Positions 1 through 9,649 of a stretch of DNA of 64,000 nucleotides are shown here, piece after piece. Location: NCBI GenBank assembly GCA_008015835.1, contig SSGH01000001.1:1-64000 (forward strand), read 5' to 3'. Every line of letters begins with the position of its first letter. The first letter of the stretch is position 1. Made by a program: the position numbers and the translations under genes. The notes beneath the pieces are model-generated. The model searched no databases and was not told the origin of the DNA. It saw only the letters and a program-made list of their open reading frames with translations. The DNA comes from Lysobacter sp. GTDB lineage: Bacteria; Pseudomonadota; Gammaproteobacteria; Xanthomonadales; Xanthomonadaceae.

Positions 1-403
1 GTGCGCTCAGATCCACAACCACATCGGTGATACCCGCAAGTGAAAGCTTGCGGAACATCTCTACCACTCGCTTGCCAGCCACGACGGTCTTCTCGTCCTC
101 GGAGAAGATGTTGACCATGTGCACCTGGTTGCGCGGGATAAGCGACTGCAGCGTAGCCTGGTTAGTGTCGGCGCTGCGCAACAGCGCCACATCCGGGCGT
201 GGTCGATGCTCACGAATCAGGTGCGCCTGCAGGCGCGTTCCCGCGGCGGCGGTGAGCAGCCCGGCCGTCTCCGTGGCGCGGGGGTCAAAGCCGGCGCCGC
301 ACACCAACAGCACTTCGCGATCGGCCTGCCCGAAGTACTCCGCAATGAAATGCCGCGCCGCGTCGTCACGGTGGGAGATACACGGGTCCCAGCGCACGCT
401 CAT
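1..403 (-). CDS. Island operon gene 4, Rossmann-like N-terminus (partial)
   Basis: Only the first 134 codons are visible; the gene runs off the left edge of the window. The ATG at 401-403 overlaps the TGA of the upstream ATPase gene (400-402) as ATGA, so it is the fourth coupled gene of the island operon. The visible protein has an alternating strand/helix pattern, with a hydrophobic strand followed by a glycine turn at residues 34-42 (LLVCGAGFDP), then LQAHLIREH and later ITDVVVDLS. This is seen in sequence and suggests a Rossmann-like alpha/beta fold. I do not recognise the family and assign no function. It could be the effector or a metabolite-binding partner of the ATPase/PRTase/HAD set; that is inference from position only. 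Confidence 0.75.
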   Translation of the reverse strand, partial: MSVRWDPCISHRDDAARHFIAEYFGQADREVLLVCGAGFDPRATETAGLLTAAAGTRLQAHLIREHRPRPDVALLRSADTNQATLQSLIPRNQVHMVNIFSEDEKTVVAGKRVVEMFRKLSLAGITDVVVDLSA

Positions 404-2340
404 GCGCGTCCCTCCTCTTCGCGCTGCACATGCTTCAGCACGTCGGCGACCGTGCGCTCGAGGAAACCGCCGCGCTGCAGCGTAAGTCCATTCGCGAGCA
501 GTACCGGGCCAGCCAACTCGATCAGGCACCAGTCCTTATTCTTCGCTCGCTGCTCGGGCACCAGCGAAAACACGTTGTACGCCACACCGAACTGCAACAC
601 ACGCGCCAAGTCGGGTTGGTCCTGCGTGATGCGCGTGAACTCTGCCATTGGGATGCCGTATGCGCTGGCGCCGCCGCCCAGACTCGCGTTGGACTCTAGG
701 GAACGCGTGACGCATTCTCCAGCAATGCCGTTGGCCAGTTGTCGCACCAGATCGGCTTCAGGGAAGTTCCATCCAGCCATCATTACTTGGGCATGGGTAC
801 GCAGCGCGCTAAATTGCTGCTGCGGCGAGAGCCGGGCTTCCGCGGAACGGATGACGCGTGTAAGAAGCAGGTTCACGAGTTGACCAGCGAAATCCAGGAA
901 GCGTTCGGTGTTCTCGTTCGCAAGGTCTGCGAGGTCCTCAAAACCGTACAGATACGGCAGCTCGGCTCGGTGCCATAGATGAACCCGCGCGCCATGTACA
1001 ACGCCCGGGTTCGGTCGCACAACGTGCTCCTCGATCTCAGAGTCGTCAATGTCGTCGAAGATCGAACTTTGCCGCACCTTCTTGCCTTGGCGCGCGACCA
1101 GAATCGCCGTCATCGCACAGCCAACGGTATCTGCTTCGACACCGCGTACGGCGCGTTCTTCCAGGAACTCCGCAACCTGCTGCTTGATATCGTTGACCCG
1201 CGCCACCGGCAGATGCGTGTTCTTGATCACCTGCTCCATCAGCGTCTCGGCCGCAGTCTGCTGCGCCTTGGTGATGCTTTCCAGCCGCTCGTCGAGCATT
1301 TGCCGAATGTCGGTCGCGCCGCGCGTCTGCATCACCGGGATCTGCGCCAGATAGCGCTTGCACAACTGGAGCGCGACCTTGCGGAACTCCGTACGCGATT
1401 TGCTGCGTTCACTCTGCAGGCGGATTTCCTGCACGTCGCGCCCGAGCTGGACGCCCGGCTCGGTCGCCTCGGTCAGGCCCTGCGCCATGGGCTTTCCATA
1501 CAAGATCTGCTCGGGACCAAACGAGTCAAAGCGGGTCAGCATCCACCGCGCGATGCGCACCTCGCGGCCAGCCAGCCAGCGGATCAGGTACTTCTGCTGC
1601 TCCACATGCAGATGCTGCAAGTCATCAAGTACCAGCAGCGGCACGATCTCGCACTGCCGCTCTTCCATAGACGCCGTGAAACGGTCGAGCAGGTCGATCG
1701 GTGCGTACGAATCATTGAGTTCTGGCGGGAATTGCTCGATCGGCGGCGGCAGCAACGCGCCGCACACGCGGATGACCGCTCGTTCCACGGCGATGGCGCG
1801 CTCCATCGCTTCACTAGCCGACGCGCCACCGATGCTGTCTAACTCGCCGGGCGTGCCGCGACGGCCAACGAGCTGCACGTCCTGCAACGCGATCTTCGCG
1901 TCGATGAAGCCCTGCAGCCAGCTGAGCATCGCCCGGGCGTTGATGAGCGCTCGTAGAAGGCGGTTTCGGATCGCCGGCTCGTACGGACATTCCCAGCAGT
2001 CGCGGTACGCCTCTTCCATCGACAGGCGACAGCCGGCGATACGCGGGAATTTGCTCTCGTATGCCTTGCAGTTGGCCAACGCATCGCGCAAGTCGCCCAA
2101 CTGCGGGGAGGTCTCGGCCATCTCCTGGAGCGTCCGCAGGGTCGGCAACCTGAACAGGTGTGCCATCGTCGTCTTGCCGCTGCCGGGCGTGCCACTCACG
2201 ATCACCAGACGATCGAACAGAGCATCACTCTCGGCATGCGGGCGTAGATATATCTCGAAAGGCGCTGGCGCCACGTAGGGCAGCAGCGCCTCGTCGTAGC
2301 GGACCTTCTCGATTGCGCGTTTGTCGAATGGACTGGCCAT
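400..2340 (-). CDS. AAA+ ATPase, ORC/CDC6-like, island operon gene 3
   Basis: A 646-aa P-loop ATPase. Walker A GTPGSGKTT is at residues 50-58, very near the N-terminus, and a Walker B strand ending LLVLDD is at about 235-240, followed by a QHLH stretch. The rest is helical, with no membrane segment or nuclease motif that I see. The start is ATG 2338-2340, preceded by AGGAG at a good distance; an upstream in-frame extension to 2520 lies inside the previous gene and is not used. The order after a PRTase-like gene resembles, from memory, the family named ORC-CDC6 AAA ATPase in domain databases. Such proteins usually remodel or sense nucleic acid or partner proteins. Seven bases separate it from the PRTase gene, and it overlaps the next gene by ATGA. 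The ATPase call is firm; the subfamily is less so. Confidence 0.85.
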   Translation of the reverse strand: MASPFDKRAIEKVRYDEALLPYVAPAPFEIYLRPHAESDALFDRLVIVSGTPGSGKTTMAHLFRLPTLRTLQEMAETSPQLGDLRDALANCKAYESKFPRIAGCRLSMEEAYRDCWECPYEPAIRNRLLRALINARAMLSWLQGFIDAKIALQDVQLVGRRGTPGELDSIGGASASEAMERAIAVERAVIRVCGALLPPPIEQFPPELNDSYAPIDLLDRFTASMEERQCEIVPLLVLDDLQHLHVEQQKYLIRWLAGREVRIARWMLTRFDSFGPEQILYGKPMAQGLTEATEPGVQLGRDVQEIRLQSERSKSRTEFRKVALQLCKRYLAQIPVMQTRGATDIRQMLDERLESITKAQQTAAETLMEQVIKNTHLPVARVNDIKQQVAEFLEERAVRGVEADTVGCAMTAILVARQGKKVRQSSIFDDIDDSEIEEHVVRPNPGVVHGARVHLWHRAELPYLYGFEDLADLANENTERFLDFAGQLVNLLLTRVIRSAEARLSPQQQFSALRTHAQVMMAGWNFPEADLVRQLANGIAGECVTRSLESNASLGGGASAYGIPMAEFTRITQDQPDLARVLQFGVAYNVFSLVPEQRAKNKDWCLIELAGPVLLANGLTLQRGGFLERTVADVLKHVQREEEGRA

Positions 2341-2347
2341 CGTGCTC

Positions 2348-3457
2348 CTAGGAGTGCCGTTGCCGGCGGCGGAAGAGAGGTCGCATGTGTTTGGGGCCCT
2401 TGAACTTGGAGTCTTCAGTTTCCGCCCAAAGCAAGGCGACACTGTTGTTGGGCGTATTGTGGTCCAGCACAAGCGGCAGTGCGCACTGCGCGTAACCCAA
2501 ACCCAGGTGTTGCGACCCACCCTTCAGAGTATGGCTAGTCTCGATGCCAGCGTCGTAGTAGGTGTTCGTTAGAGCGATGAAGTCTGCATCCTTCGTTGGG
2601 TCCAGCGGCAGGTCCGCCGGGTACAGCAGGCCGAAGGACGGATCGACTACATTTCTGACCTTTTCCCACGCCTCCGGATTGTCTTGACGGAACGCAGCCA
2701 TTTCCTTCACGAGATGTGCACATGCTTTTGGCGTGCCGATGAGATGATGGACAAGCAACTCGAATTTCGGCTCCGCCAGAGTCTCGCGATGGATAGCGGC
2801 GAGGAACTTGGGCAGCTTGCCTTTCCATTTGCCGGACTCCAGACGCAGTAGCGAAGTGCCCGATGCAGTGAAGTCGTCCACCAGCACGATGCGGCGGAAC
2901 AACGCCGCTGAATCGTGCAGGTAGTTGCGCAACTTTTCGAGCAAATCCGCGCACTTGTCTGCGGAGGGCTCGACAGTAACCACCACCTGCTCATTGGAAA
3001 TGCGCCCAGCATTTGCGTGTCGAAACGCATCCAAGCGAGCGCCGTCGCTCAGTGCCAAGAACAAGGTAGCGCGGCGGTCCTTCTCAATGTGCTGCCGCGC
3101 CGCCTCATTGGTAAGGACCTCCCAGGATTTCGCGCCGGTGGCTTGCATGGCCGACTGAACCAGGACCGGCCAGACCACACGCGGATACAGCAACTCCACA
3201 AGCCGCTGCCGCTCGGCCGGGCTCACGAACACCAGCCGCTCGCGCACGAAGGCGTATGCCGACGCGCGCTCCGCCGGGTCAAACTGTTGCAGCCACGCCA
3301 CCAAGCTCTCCAGAAAGCGCATGCCCGCAAGGAACTCGCGGTAGTCGTCGTATTTCAGACGGGCCATGAGGTCCATCCACCGGAACTCGCGGGTCGCCTC
3401 TTCATCGGTCCAATTCATGACGGCGGCCAACAGTCGCAGGGCGGTATCGGTCTTCAT
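2348..3457 (-). CDS. Phosphoribosyltransferase-like protein (PRTase-CE type), island operon gene 2
   Basis: A 369-aa protein. Residues 1-150 are mainly helical. The PRPP-binding loop IVLVDDFTASGTS at about 190-202 has the paired acidic residues and the small-residue phosphate loop of type I phosphoribosyltransferases. Residues 230-340 hold further alpha/beta elements (FELLVHHLIGT, GLLYP, and a C-terminal LPLVLDHNTPNNS stretch). The loop looks catalytically intact, so it could bind PRPP or a ribose-phosphate ligand; the actual substrate is unknown. From memory, domain databases have a family (PRTase-CE) found with ORC-CDC6 ATPases and HAD phosphatases, which fits this operon. ATG 3455-3457 overlaps the stop of the SIS-HAD gene as ATGA, so the two are translationally coupled. 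Confidence 0.8.
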   Translation of the reverse strand: MKTDTALRLLAAVMNWTDEEATREFRWMDLMARLKYDDYREFLAGMRFLESLVAWLQQFDPAERASAYAFVRERLVFVSPAERQRLVELLYPRVVWPVLVQSAMQATGAKSWEVLTNEAARQHIEKDRRATLFLALSDGARLDAFRHANAGRISNEQVVVTVEPSADKCADLLEKLRNYLHDSAALFRRIVLVDDFTASGTSLLRLESGKWKGKLPKFLAAIHRETLAEPKFELLVHHLIGTPKACAHLVKEMAAFRQDNPEAWEKVRNVVDPSFGLLYPADLPLDPTKDADFIALTNTYYDAGIETSHTLKGGSQHLGLGYAQCALPLVLDHNTPNNSVALLWAETEDSKFKGPKHMRPLFRRRQRHS

Positions 3458-5367
3458 GCGAGACGAGACTCTTCGGTCAATCGGATCGTGCCTTCACCGT
3501 CGGGTTGCAACCTCTGCAGCCAATGGGCGGTGGCACGCATGCCTTTGACCCGCGGTGGCGCCAGATTCCAGCCGGCTAACGGGTCACTTGAGCACTCATC
3601 CACCGACAAGCATAGGGGCGCAGCGAGCAGTTCCCAGTCGTTGCCCGGCCACGCGCCACGGTCGCCAATACGTAGCACGGCCCCCGACGCGCAGCCGGCG
3701 AGCTCGGCCGCGCGCTCGACGACGTGGAGCTTCGAGCACACCGGAGAGAGCACGTCGACTGAGTGCGAACTTAGCCACACTCGGATGCCATCCATGCCGT
3801 GGCGGTCCAGACATTCTCGGGTAGCGCGCCATGCGTGGGTGAGCGACTGGCCGGCGACCGGGGTGACCGTGAGCTGGTGTTCGCGGTAGCGCAGCGCACC
3901 TAGGCCAATGGCATCAAGTTCACGCATCAACACGTCGCACGCGGCACGCAGCTGCGGATGCGACGGTGCACCGTCGAGTTCCGGTGCGACTTCATCGAGT
4001 CGCAAGACCTTGGCGCCGTTGTGGTAACCGATGATAACGCGCGGCCAATGGCGCGGGTCAGGGAGCGCCGTTCGCAGTTCACGCTGGATCGAGTCACCCC
4101 GTCCCGTGGCCACCCCGACGATAACGCCGAGGTCTAGCAAACGACGTAGTTCGCTTACGATGCGTTCGTCTAACGGTTGGTAGCGCTTGGGACTGTCGAC
4201 CAGCGTACCGTCGTAGTCCATGACCACCGCATGCACCGGCGTGCGATGCAACGTGACTCGGGCCGTATTCAGAGCAGCGCGCCAACTATCGCTGTTGGCC
4301 GCCGCGGCGGACGGTACCTTGCGCAACAGCGCGTAGCGGTCCGTATCGACCGGCGCGGGTTCGGGGTAGGGAAAGCCGCCTTCGTAGAGTTGTTCGCCAA
4401 AGCGCGGCACGCCGGGCCGGCCTGGATCACAACCCGTGCCGGCCGCCCACTGCGCAGTTGCATGGATCGACCATGCGAGACTGGCAAGCCCGGCAGCAAT
4501 GCCGTCCTCCGGCGTCTGCACAGGCAACGTCTGCACCGTTGACGGCAGCAGCGCTAGCGTCGGCGTCGCAAGCACCTTTGCGCTTGGAGGAATCAGTGCG
4601 ACAAGCACGGTGCGGTCTCCGCGTTCGGCGATCCAGTAGTGCCGACCGTGACCGAAGTTGCGGAAGTCAGATATCCACAAGTTCGCCAAAGCCGTTTCGG
4701 TCAGACGTGCTTCCAGGTCCTGGGCGCCCAAGCTCGTCCACGCATCGTGAAGCACCACCAGTTCGAGATCATCGCGACACAGGTGCGCGACTGCAGTCGC
4801 CGCATCCACGCCCCAGGCCATCAAGCGAGCGCAGTGGGCATCGTCCAGAGGCGCCTTGCTCGGCAGCCAGCGAACATAAGCCTTGGCGAGTGCGCACGCC
4901 ATCGCCCAGACGCTGTTGGTCGCCAAAAAACCATCGCACCCAGGCGGCAGGTGGAGTGTGACGATCTCGCTCCGCAGCTCGGCCTCAAGGTACGCCTGCA
5001 GGGGCGAGGCCGATTGACCGATCACGCCGACGACGCAGCGGTCGCCGCGCCGTGCAGCCACCTGTGCGGCCTGCATGATGTCTGGATGGCGGCCACCGGC
5101 AGACACCAGCCAGGTGGTAGCGCGCACCGGCACGGGCAACACAGCGTACTCGAGCGGCGTCATCGCAACTGCGGCGCAACCGAAGGCCATTCGCTGCATG
5201 CGGCAGGCCCACTCGGCCACGACCTTGGCGCCGCCAGAGGCGACCACCACCAGTCCGGTCTCACTCGATGCCGCAGCTAAGGCAGCGAGTTGGCCGGGCG
5301 CGGCGGCGGGAACCTCGGCCTGGGTCGCCGTCAGCTCGGTCAACTCGTCACGGTACGAACGTCCCAT
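3454..5367 (-). CDS. SIS-HAD fusion protein, island operon gene 1
   Basis: A 637-aa two-domain protein. Residues about 35-165 look like a SIS sugar-isomerase fold: VVVASGGAKV, a VSAGGRHPDI phosphosugar loop at 88-97, and LPPGCDGFLATNS at 140-152. Residues about 380-600 are a HAD phosphatase with motif I DYDGT at 384-388, motif II threonine in VATGRG (421), motif III lysine in SKLH (546) and motif IV GDRGAWPGND at 568-577; all four are present, so activity is plausible. ATG 5365-5367 is preferred over the longer frame to 5427 because AGGAG lies seven bases upstream. It is the first gene of a four-gene coupled operon. SIS plus HAD next to a PRTase suggests handling of a phosphorylated sugar or nucleotide (inference). 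No signal peptide or membrane segment. Confidence 0.85.
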   Translation of the reverse strand: MGRSYRDELTELTATQAEVPAAAPGQLAALAAASSETGLVVVASGGAKVVAEWACRMQRMAFGCAAVAMTPLEYAVLPVPVRATTWLVSAGGRHPDIMQAAQVAARRGDRCVVGVIGQSASPLQAYLEAELRSEIVTLHLPPGCDGFLATNSVWAMACALAKAYVRWLPSKAPLDDAHCARLMAWGVDAATAVAHLCRDDLELVVLHDAWTSLGAQDLEARLTETALANLWISDFRNFGHGRHYWIAERGDRTVLVALIPPSAKVLATPTLALLPSTVQTLPVQTPEDGIAAGLASLAWSIHATAQWAAGTGCDPGRPGVPRFGEQLYEGGFPYPEPAPVDTDRYALLRKVPSAAAANSDSWRAALNTARVTLHRTPVHAVVMDYDGTLVDSPKRYQPLDERIVSELRRLLDLGVIVGVATGRGDSIQRELRTALPDPRHWPRVIIGYHNGAKVLRLDEVAPELDGAPSHPQLRAACDVLMRELDAIGLGALRYREHQLTVTPVAGQSLTHAWRATRECLDRHGMDGIRVWLSSHSVDVLSPVCSKLHVVERAAELAGCASGAVLRIGDRGAWPGNDWELLAAPLCLSVDECSSDPLAGWNLAPPRVKGMRATAHWLQRLQPDGEGTIRLTEESRLA

Positions 5368-5525
5368 CCTTCCACTCCTGATGCCCACCCGGTCCCTGTG
5401 GGAAAGTCGACAGCTCTCCATGCCCATTTGCCGCAGCCCAGAGGTCGGAATGCCTCCGCTGGCAACACCACCCCTGACCTCCGATCAAAGCGTAGTTGCT
5501 TGTGCATGCCCCTAAGGCAATGGAT

Positions 5526-5544
5526 TAGGTAAAGAGTATACCTA
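5526..5544 (-). promoter_or_regulatory. Putative promoter/operator of the island operon
   Basis: On the minus strand a TATACT hexamer (5540 down to 5535) is a good -10 candidate about 165 bases upstream of the SIS-HAD start. It is embedded in an inverted repeat TAGGTA (5526-5531) / TACCTA (5539-5544), which could be an operator. I see no convincing -35 at 17 bases, so this stays tentative. Confidence 0.35.
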
Positions 5545-5910
5545 GGGCCTCTAAACCAAGCCTCTGGTCCATCAGGTCAGCGGAAAATTGGTCCATGAGA
5601 CGAACATCAGCCGGTTCGATCTGAGCTGATAAGAACACGATAGAGTCGATTCGCCCCCAAATACTCGTCCCGCGCTAAGGCATCCACCGGCTTCTCCAGC
5701 ACTCCGCCCGGTCGCTCGCTCGCTGCATCAACGTCTCACAATCAACCGAGACGCCGTTCCGTTCCCAAGGACCTCCACGATCACTGCCTGTGGATGAGTC
5801 AAAGCAATCGATGCGTCCTCGCCAGGCGGGCTCACCTCCTGAAGTCGCGCGAGAAGGGGGCGTGTCTGTACTGGGTAGCTAACGGGCGGCAGGCGCCTGG
5901 ATCCAGCCGC
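5545..5910. other. Gene-free stretch in island
   Basis: Between the island operon promoter and the zinc-ribbon pseudogene I see no open frame with coding character and no clear repeat. The plus-strand frame covering part of it has no recognisable protein features. Confidence 0.5.
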
Positions 5911-6386
5911 CTACACGGCGTCGTCGGCCACGAGGCCTCGACCGCCCAGGCGGAACATGGGTACGAGGGCTGTTTGGACACCAAGCAGGAAGACTCGGTC
6001 CGGGGGCGAGGTAGTCACAGTGAACGACCTGGAACGGCCTGCGTCTCGCCGACGTGGGTCGGCCAACCTTCCAGCAGCGCCCGCAGCACAGCGGTCCCGA
6101 TCAGTTGCCGCCCGAACAGGATCCGCTTGCGTGTGCCAGGACGGGCCAGATCGCCCAGGTACCAGAGACGGCCGGGCACGATCGTTCGCGGCGGTTCACC
6201 GTTTAGTCCCAGCGCCTGGGCCATGCGACGGTGCAGCCAATCGAGGTCCGCGGTGTGCCGTTGTTGGTCTTCGGCCGCCAGTGCGACTTGGCCGCATGCG
6301 CGACACTGCCCGGCGCCGATCTGGACTACGCGCACGCTGTTCGCCTCGCACTACGGGCAATCGCATATTGAGGCCGCGTTGGATCT
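5911..6386 (-). pseudogene. Broken zinc-ribbon protein remnant
   Basis: Reading the minus strand, a C-P-stop-C half-ribbon near 6346-6359 is followed by CRAC about 13 residues later, then a helical stretch (DWLHRRMAQALG) and RLWYLGD. This looks like a zinc-ribbon DNA-associated protein. A TAG at 6351-6353 sits between the first two cysteines, and the frame stops again near 6015. Homologous-looking sequence (VTTSPPDRVFLLG ... GRGLVADDAV) continues in another frame to a stop at 5911-5913. So there is at least one nonsense mutation and one frameshift. I do not know the family name. It lies between the island operon and the tRNA, as expected for decayed cargo or an element-encoded gene. Confidence 0.6.
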
Positions 6387-6425
6387 TCAGTCGGGTAGGC
6401 ATTGAGGCCAGAAAACTGCTCTCCC

Positions 6426-6576
6426 GAGTCCAAGCGTAAATCGTTGATTTGCAGGGGAATCGAAAAATGATCGCTTGGACTCGGCTTTCATGAAGTCCAA
6501 GGCGACAGAGAAGGAGAGAGAGAATTTGGCGAAAATTTCGCCAAAACGCGCGATGTGACGCGCGTGCAAAGTCCAA
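6426..6576. repeat. AGTCCAA repeat cluster beside the tRNA 3' end
   Basis: The heptamer AGTCCAA occurs at 6427-6433, inverted at 6475-6481, and direct at 6494-6500 and 6570-6576. The first two copies extend to perfect 11-bp inverted arms (6426-6436 and 6472-6482), and the second and third form 8-bp arms (6474-6481 and 6494-6501). Clustered short repeats beside a tRNA 3' end resemble integrase arm-type binding sites. No integrase gene is in the window. Confidence 0.5.
6525..6545. promoter_or_regulatory. 21-bp perfect palindrome, operator-like
   Basis: TTTGGCGAAA and TTTCGCCAAA flank a single central A. Such a perfect short palindrome with an A/T core is typical of a dimeric regulator or recombination-accessory protein site. 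It lies between the AGTCCAA repeats and tRNA-Ile2. Confidence 0.5.
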
Positions 6577-6648
6577 AGGAAACATGCGAAAACCCTGCAA
6601 AATACGGGGGGGTTGCGATACCGCCGAGAGCGGTTTGTTTCAGTGCGA

Positions 6649-6724
6649 TGGTGGGCCCACCAGGACTCGAACCTGGAACCAAGGGATTATGAGTCCCGTG
6701 CTCTAACCATTGAGCTATAGGCCC
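6649..6724 (-). tRNA. tRNA-Ile2 (CAU anticodon, lysidine type)
   Basis: A 76-nt cloverleaf with encoded CCA. The acceptor stem GGGCCTA pairs with TGGGCCC (one G-U), followed by D arm GCTC/GAGC, anticodon loop CTCATAA, T arm CCAGG-TTCGAGT-CCTGG and discriminator A. The anticodon reads CAU. The 8-base D loop AATGGTTA and the variable loop TTGGTT fit the minor isoleucine tRNA, modified by TilS to read AUA, better than elongator tRNA-Met (inference). Its 3' end faces the accessory island. Confidence 0.9.
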
Positions 6725-6740
6725 TTGCGGCGATTCTACG

Positions 6741-6768
6741 AAAAAACCCGCCGGGTAGGCGGGCTTTT
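6741..6768 (-). terminator. Rho-independent terminator of rpoD
   Basis: The stem CCCGCC (6747-6752) / GGCGGG (6758-6763) is followed on the minus strand by six T residues (6746-6741). It lies between the rpoD stop and the tRNA. Confidence 0.85.
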
Positions 6769-6802
6769 CGCGTTCTCGGGATGGGCCGTCGCCGGCCGTA
6801 CC

Positions 6803-8650
<1,848 letters not shown>

Positions 8651-9013
8651 AAGGCGCCACCGTGGGAAAGTGAACCCGTAATGATAACAGCCGGAGGGGT
8701 CGGGCTGGGGCCGGAACGGGAAAACGGCCCGATCGGATCGCCGATACGGGCGAAATGCGGAGGCCCGGATCGGAATTCGGTCGTTCGGCGAAGCGCGGCG
8801 TAAGCGGCGTCGGCGAAGCGAAAGAGGCGGGACGGGGAGCGATGTGGTGCGCGGGGATCGGCTTTCAAGCCCGCGGCGCGCGGGGCGGGGCCATGCGGAG
8901 AACGCGATTCAGGCGTTCGGGCGGTTGGACGGCGCGCCCTGACGAAGGTTCCGCCAGGCTCCGCACACCCGAATTCCGCGAGCTTCGGTTCGGCTGGGCG
9001 CGGATCCGCACGC
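8651..9013. other. Gene-free stretch upstream of rpoD
   Basis: About 360 very G+C-rich bases between the rpoD start and the dtd stop. It must hold the rpoD promoter, but I see no clear hexamers. Short frames here lack coding character. Confidence 0.5.
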
Positions 9014-9454
9014 TCAGGTCTTGAGCAGGAACGTCACCGGCCCATCGTTCACCAGCGACACCTGCATGTCGGCGCCGAAGCGGCCGGTTTCGACGGCGAA
9101 TGCGTGCTTTTGTCGGCAATACGCCACGAATTCGCCGAAAATACGCTCCGCGTCCTGCGGCGGCGCGGCGGTGCTGAAGCTCGGGCGCAGGCCGGAGGCG
9201 GTGTCGGCCGCCAGCGTGAATTGGCTGACCAACAGCAGCCCGCCGCCCACGTCGGTGAGCGAGCGATTCATCCGTCCGGCGTCGTCGCCGAACACCCGGT
9301 AGCGGAGCAAGCGGTCGCCCAGTTTGGCGATTTCGGCCGGCCCGTCGCCGGGCTGGACGCCGATCAGCGCCAGCAGGCCAGGGCCGATCGCACCGACGAC
9401 CTCGCCGGCGACCGCGACCTGGGCATGGGTGACGCGTTGGATCAGGGCGAGCAT
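9014..9454 (-). CDS. dtd: D-aminoacyl-tRNA deacylase
   Basis: A 146-aa cytosolic enzyme that removes D-amino acids mischarged on tRNA. The N-terminus [13 protein letters not shown], the SQFTLAADT catalytic loop (about residues 78-86) and the C-terminal [11 protein letters not shown] motif, with its cross-subunit Gly-Pro-type proofreading element, are typical. Length matches the family (about 145 aa). It is on the minus strand, divergent from the acyltransferase gene. Confidence 0.96.
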   Translation of the reverse strand: MLALIQRVTHAQVAVAGEVVGAIGPGLLALIGVQPGDGPAEIAKLGDRLLRYRVFGDDAGRMNRSLTDVGGGLLLVSQFTLAADTASGLRPSFSTAAPPQDAERIFGEFVAYCRQKHAFAVETGRFGADMQVSLVNDGPVTFLLKT

Positions 9455-9535
9455 CGGCGGGCCTGCGAAAGGGACGGGGAAGGCGAATCGAGGGTGAACG
9501 GATCGCGAGCGCGCATCCTACCGATCAACGGCCTT

Positions 9536-9563
9536 CGCGGGACGCGGGACGCGGGACGCGGGA
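9536..9563. repeat. Four tandem CGCGGGA heptamers
   Basis: Four exact copies of a 7-mer are followed by a degenerate CGGGGA-type tail to about 9580, in the divergent dtd/acyltransferase intergenic region. This is a minisatellite-like slippage tract; no function is evident. Confidence 0.7.
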
Positions 9564-9649
9564 CGGGGACGGGGCGGGGCCAGGACGGCTCCATATCGGG
9601 CCCGACGCGCGATCCGCGCGCGCCGAGCAACGCGTAGACTGCCCGCCCC

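Noticed and set aside
5794-6405. Plus-strand ORF over the zinc-ribbon remnant
   Set aside because: The minus strand shows a coherent though broken zinc-ribbon protein; the plus frame has no protein character.
6649-6724. Elongator tRNA-Met
   Set aside because: The anticodon is CAU, but the short D loop and TTGGTT variable loop resemble tRNA-Ile2; initiator features are also absent.
8755-9024. Plus-strand ORF upstream of dtd
   Set aside because: Gly/Arg-rich translation from G+C-rich intergenic DNA, with no start signal.
9536-9580. CRISPR-like array
   Set aside because: The 7-bp units are directly tandem without spacers, and no cas genes are in the window.
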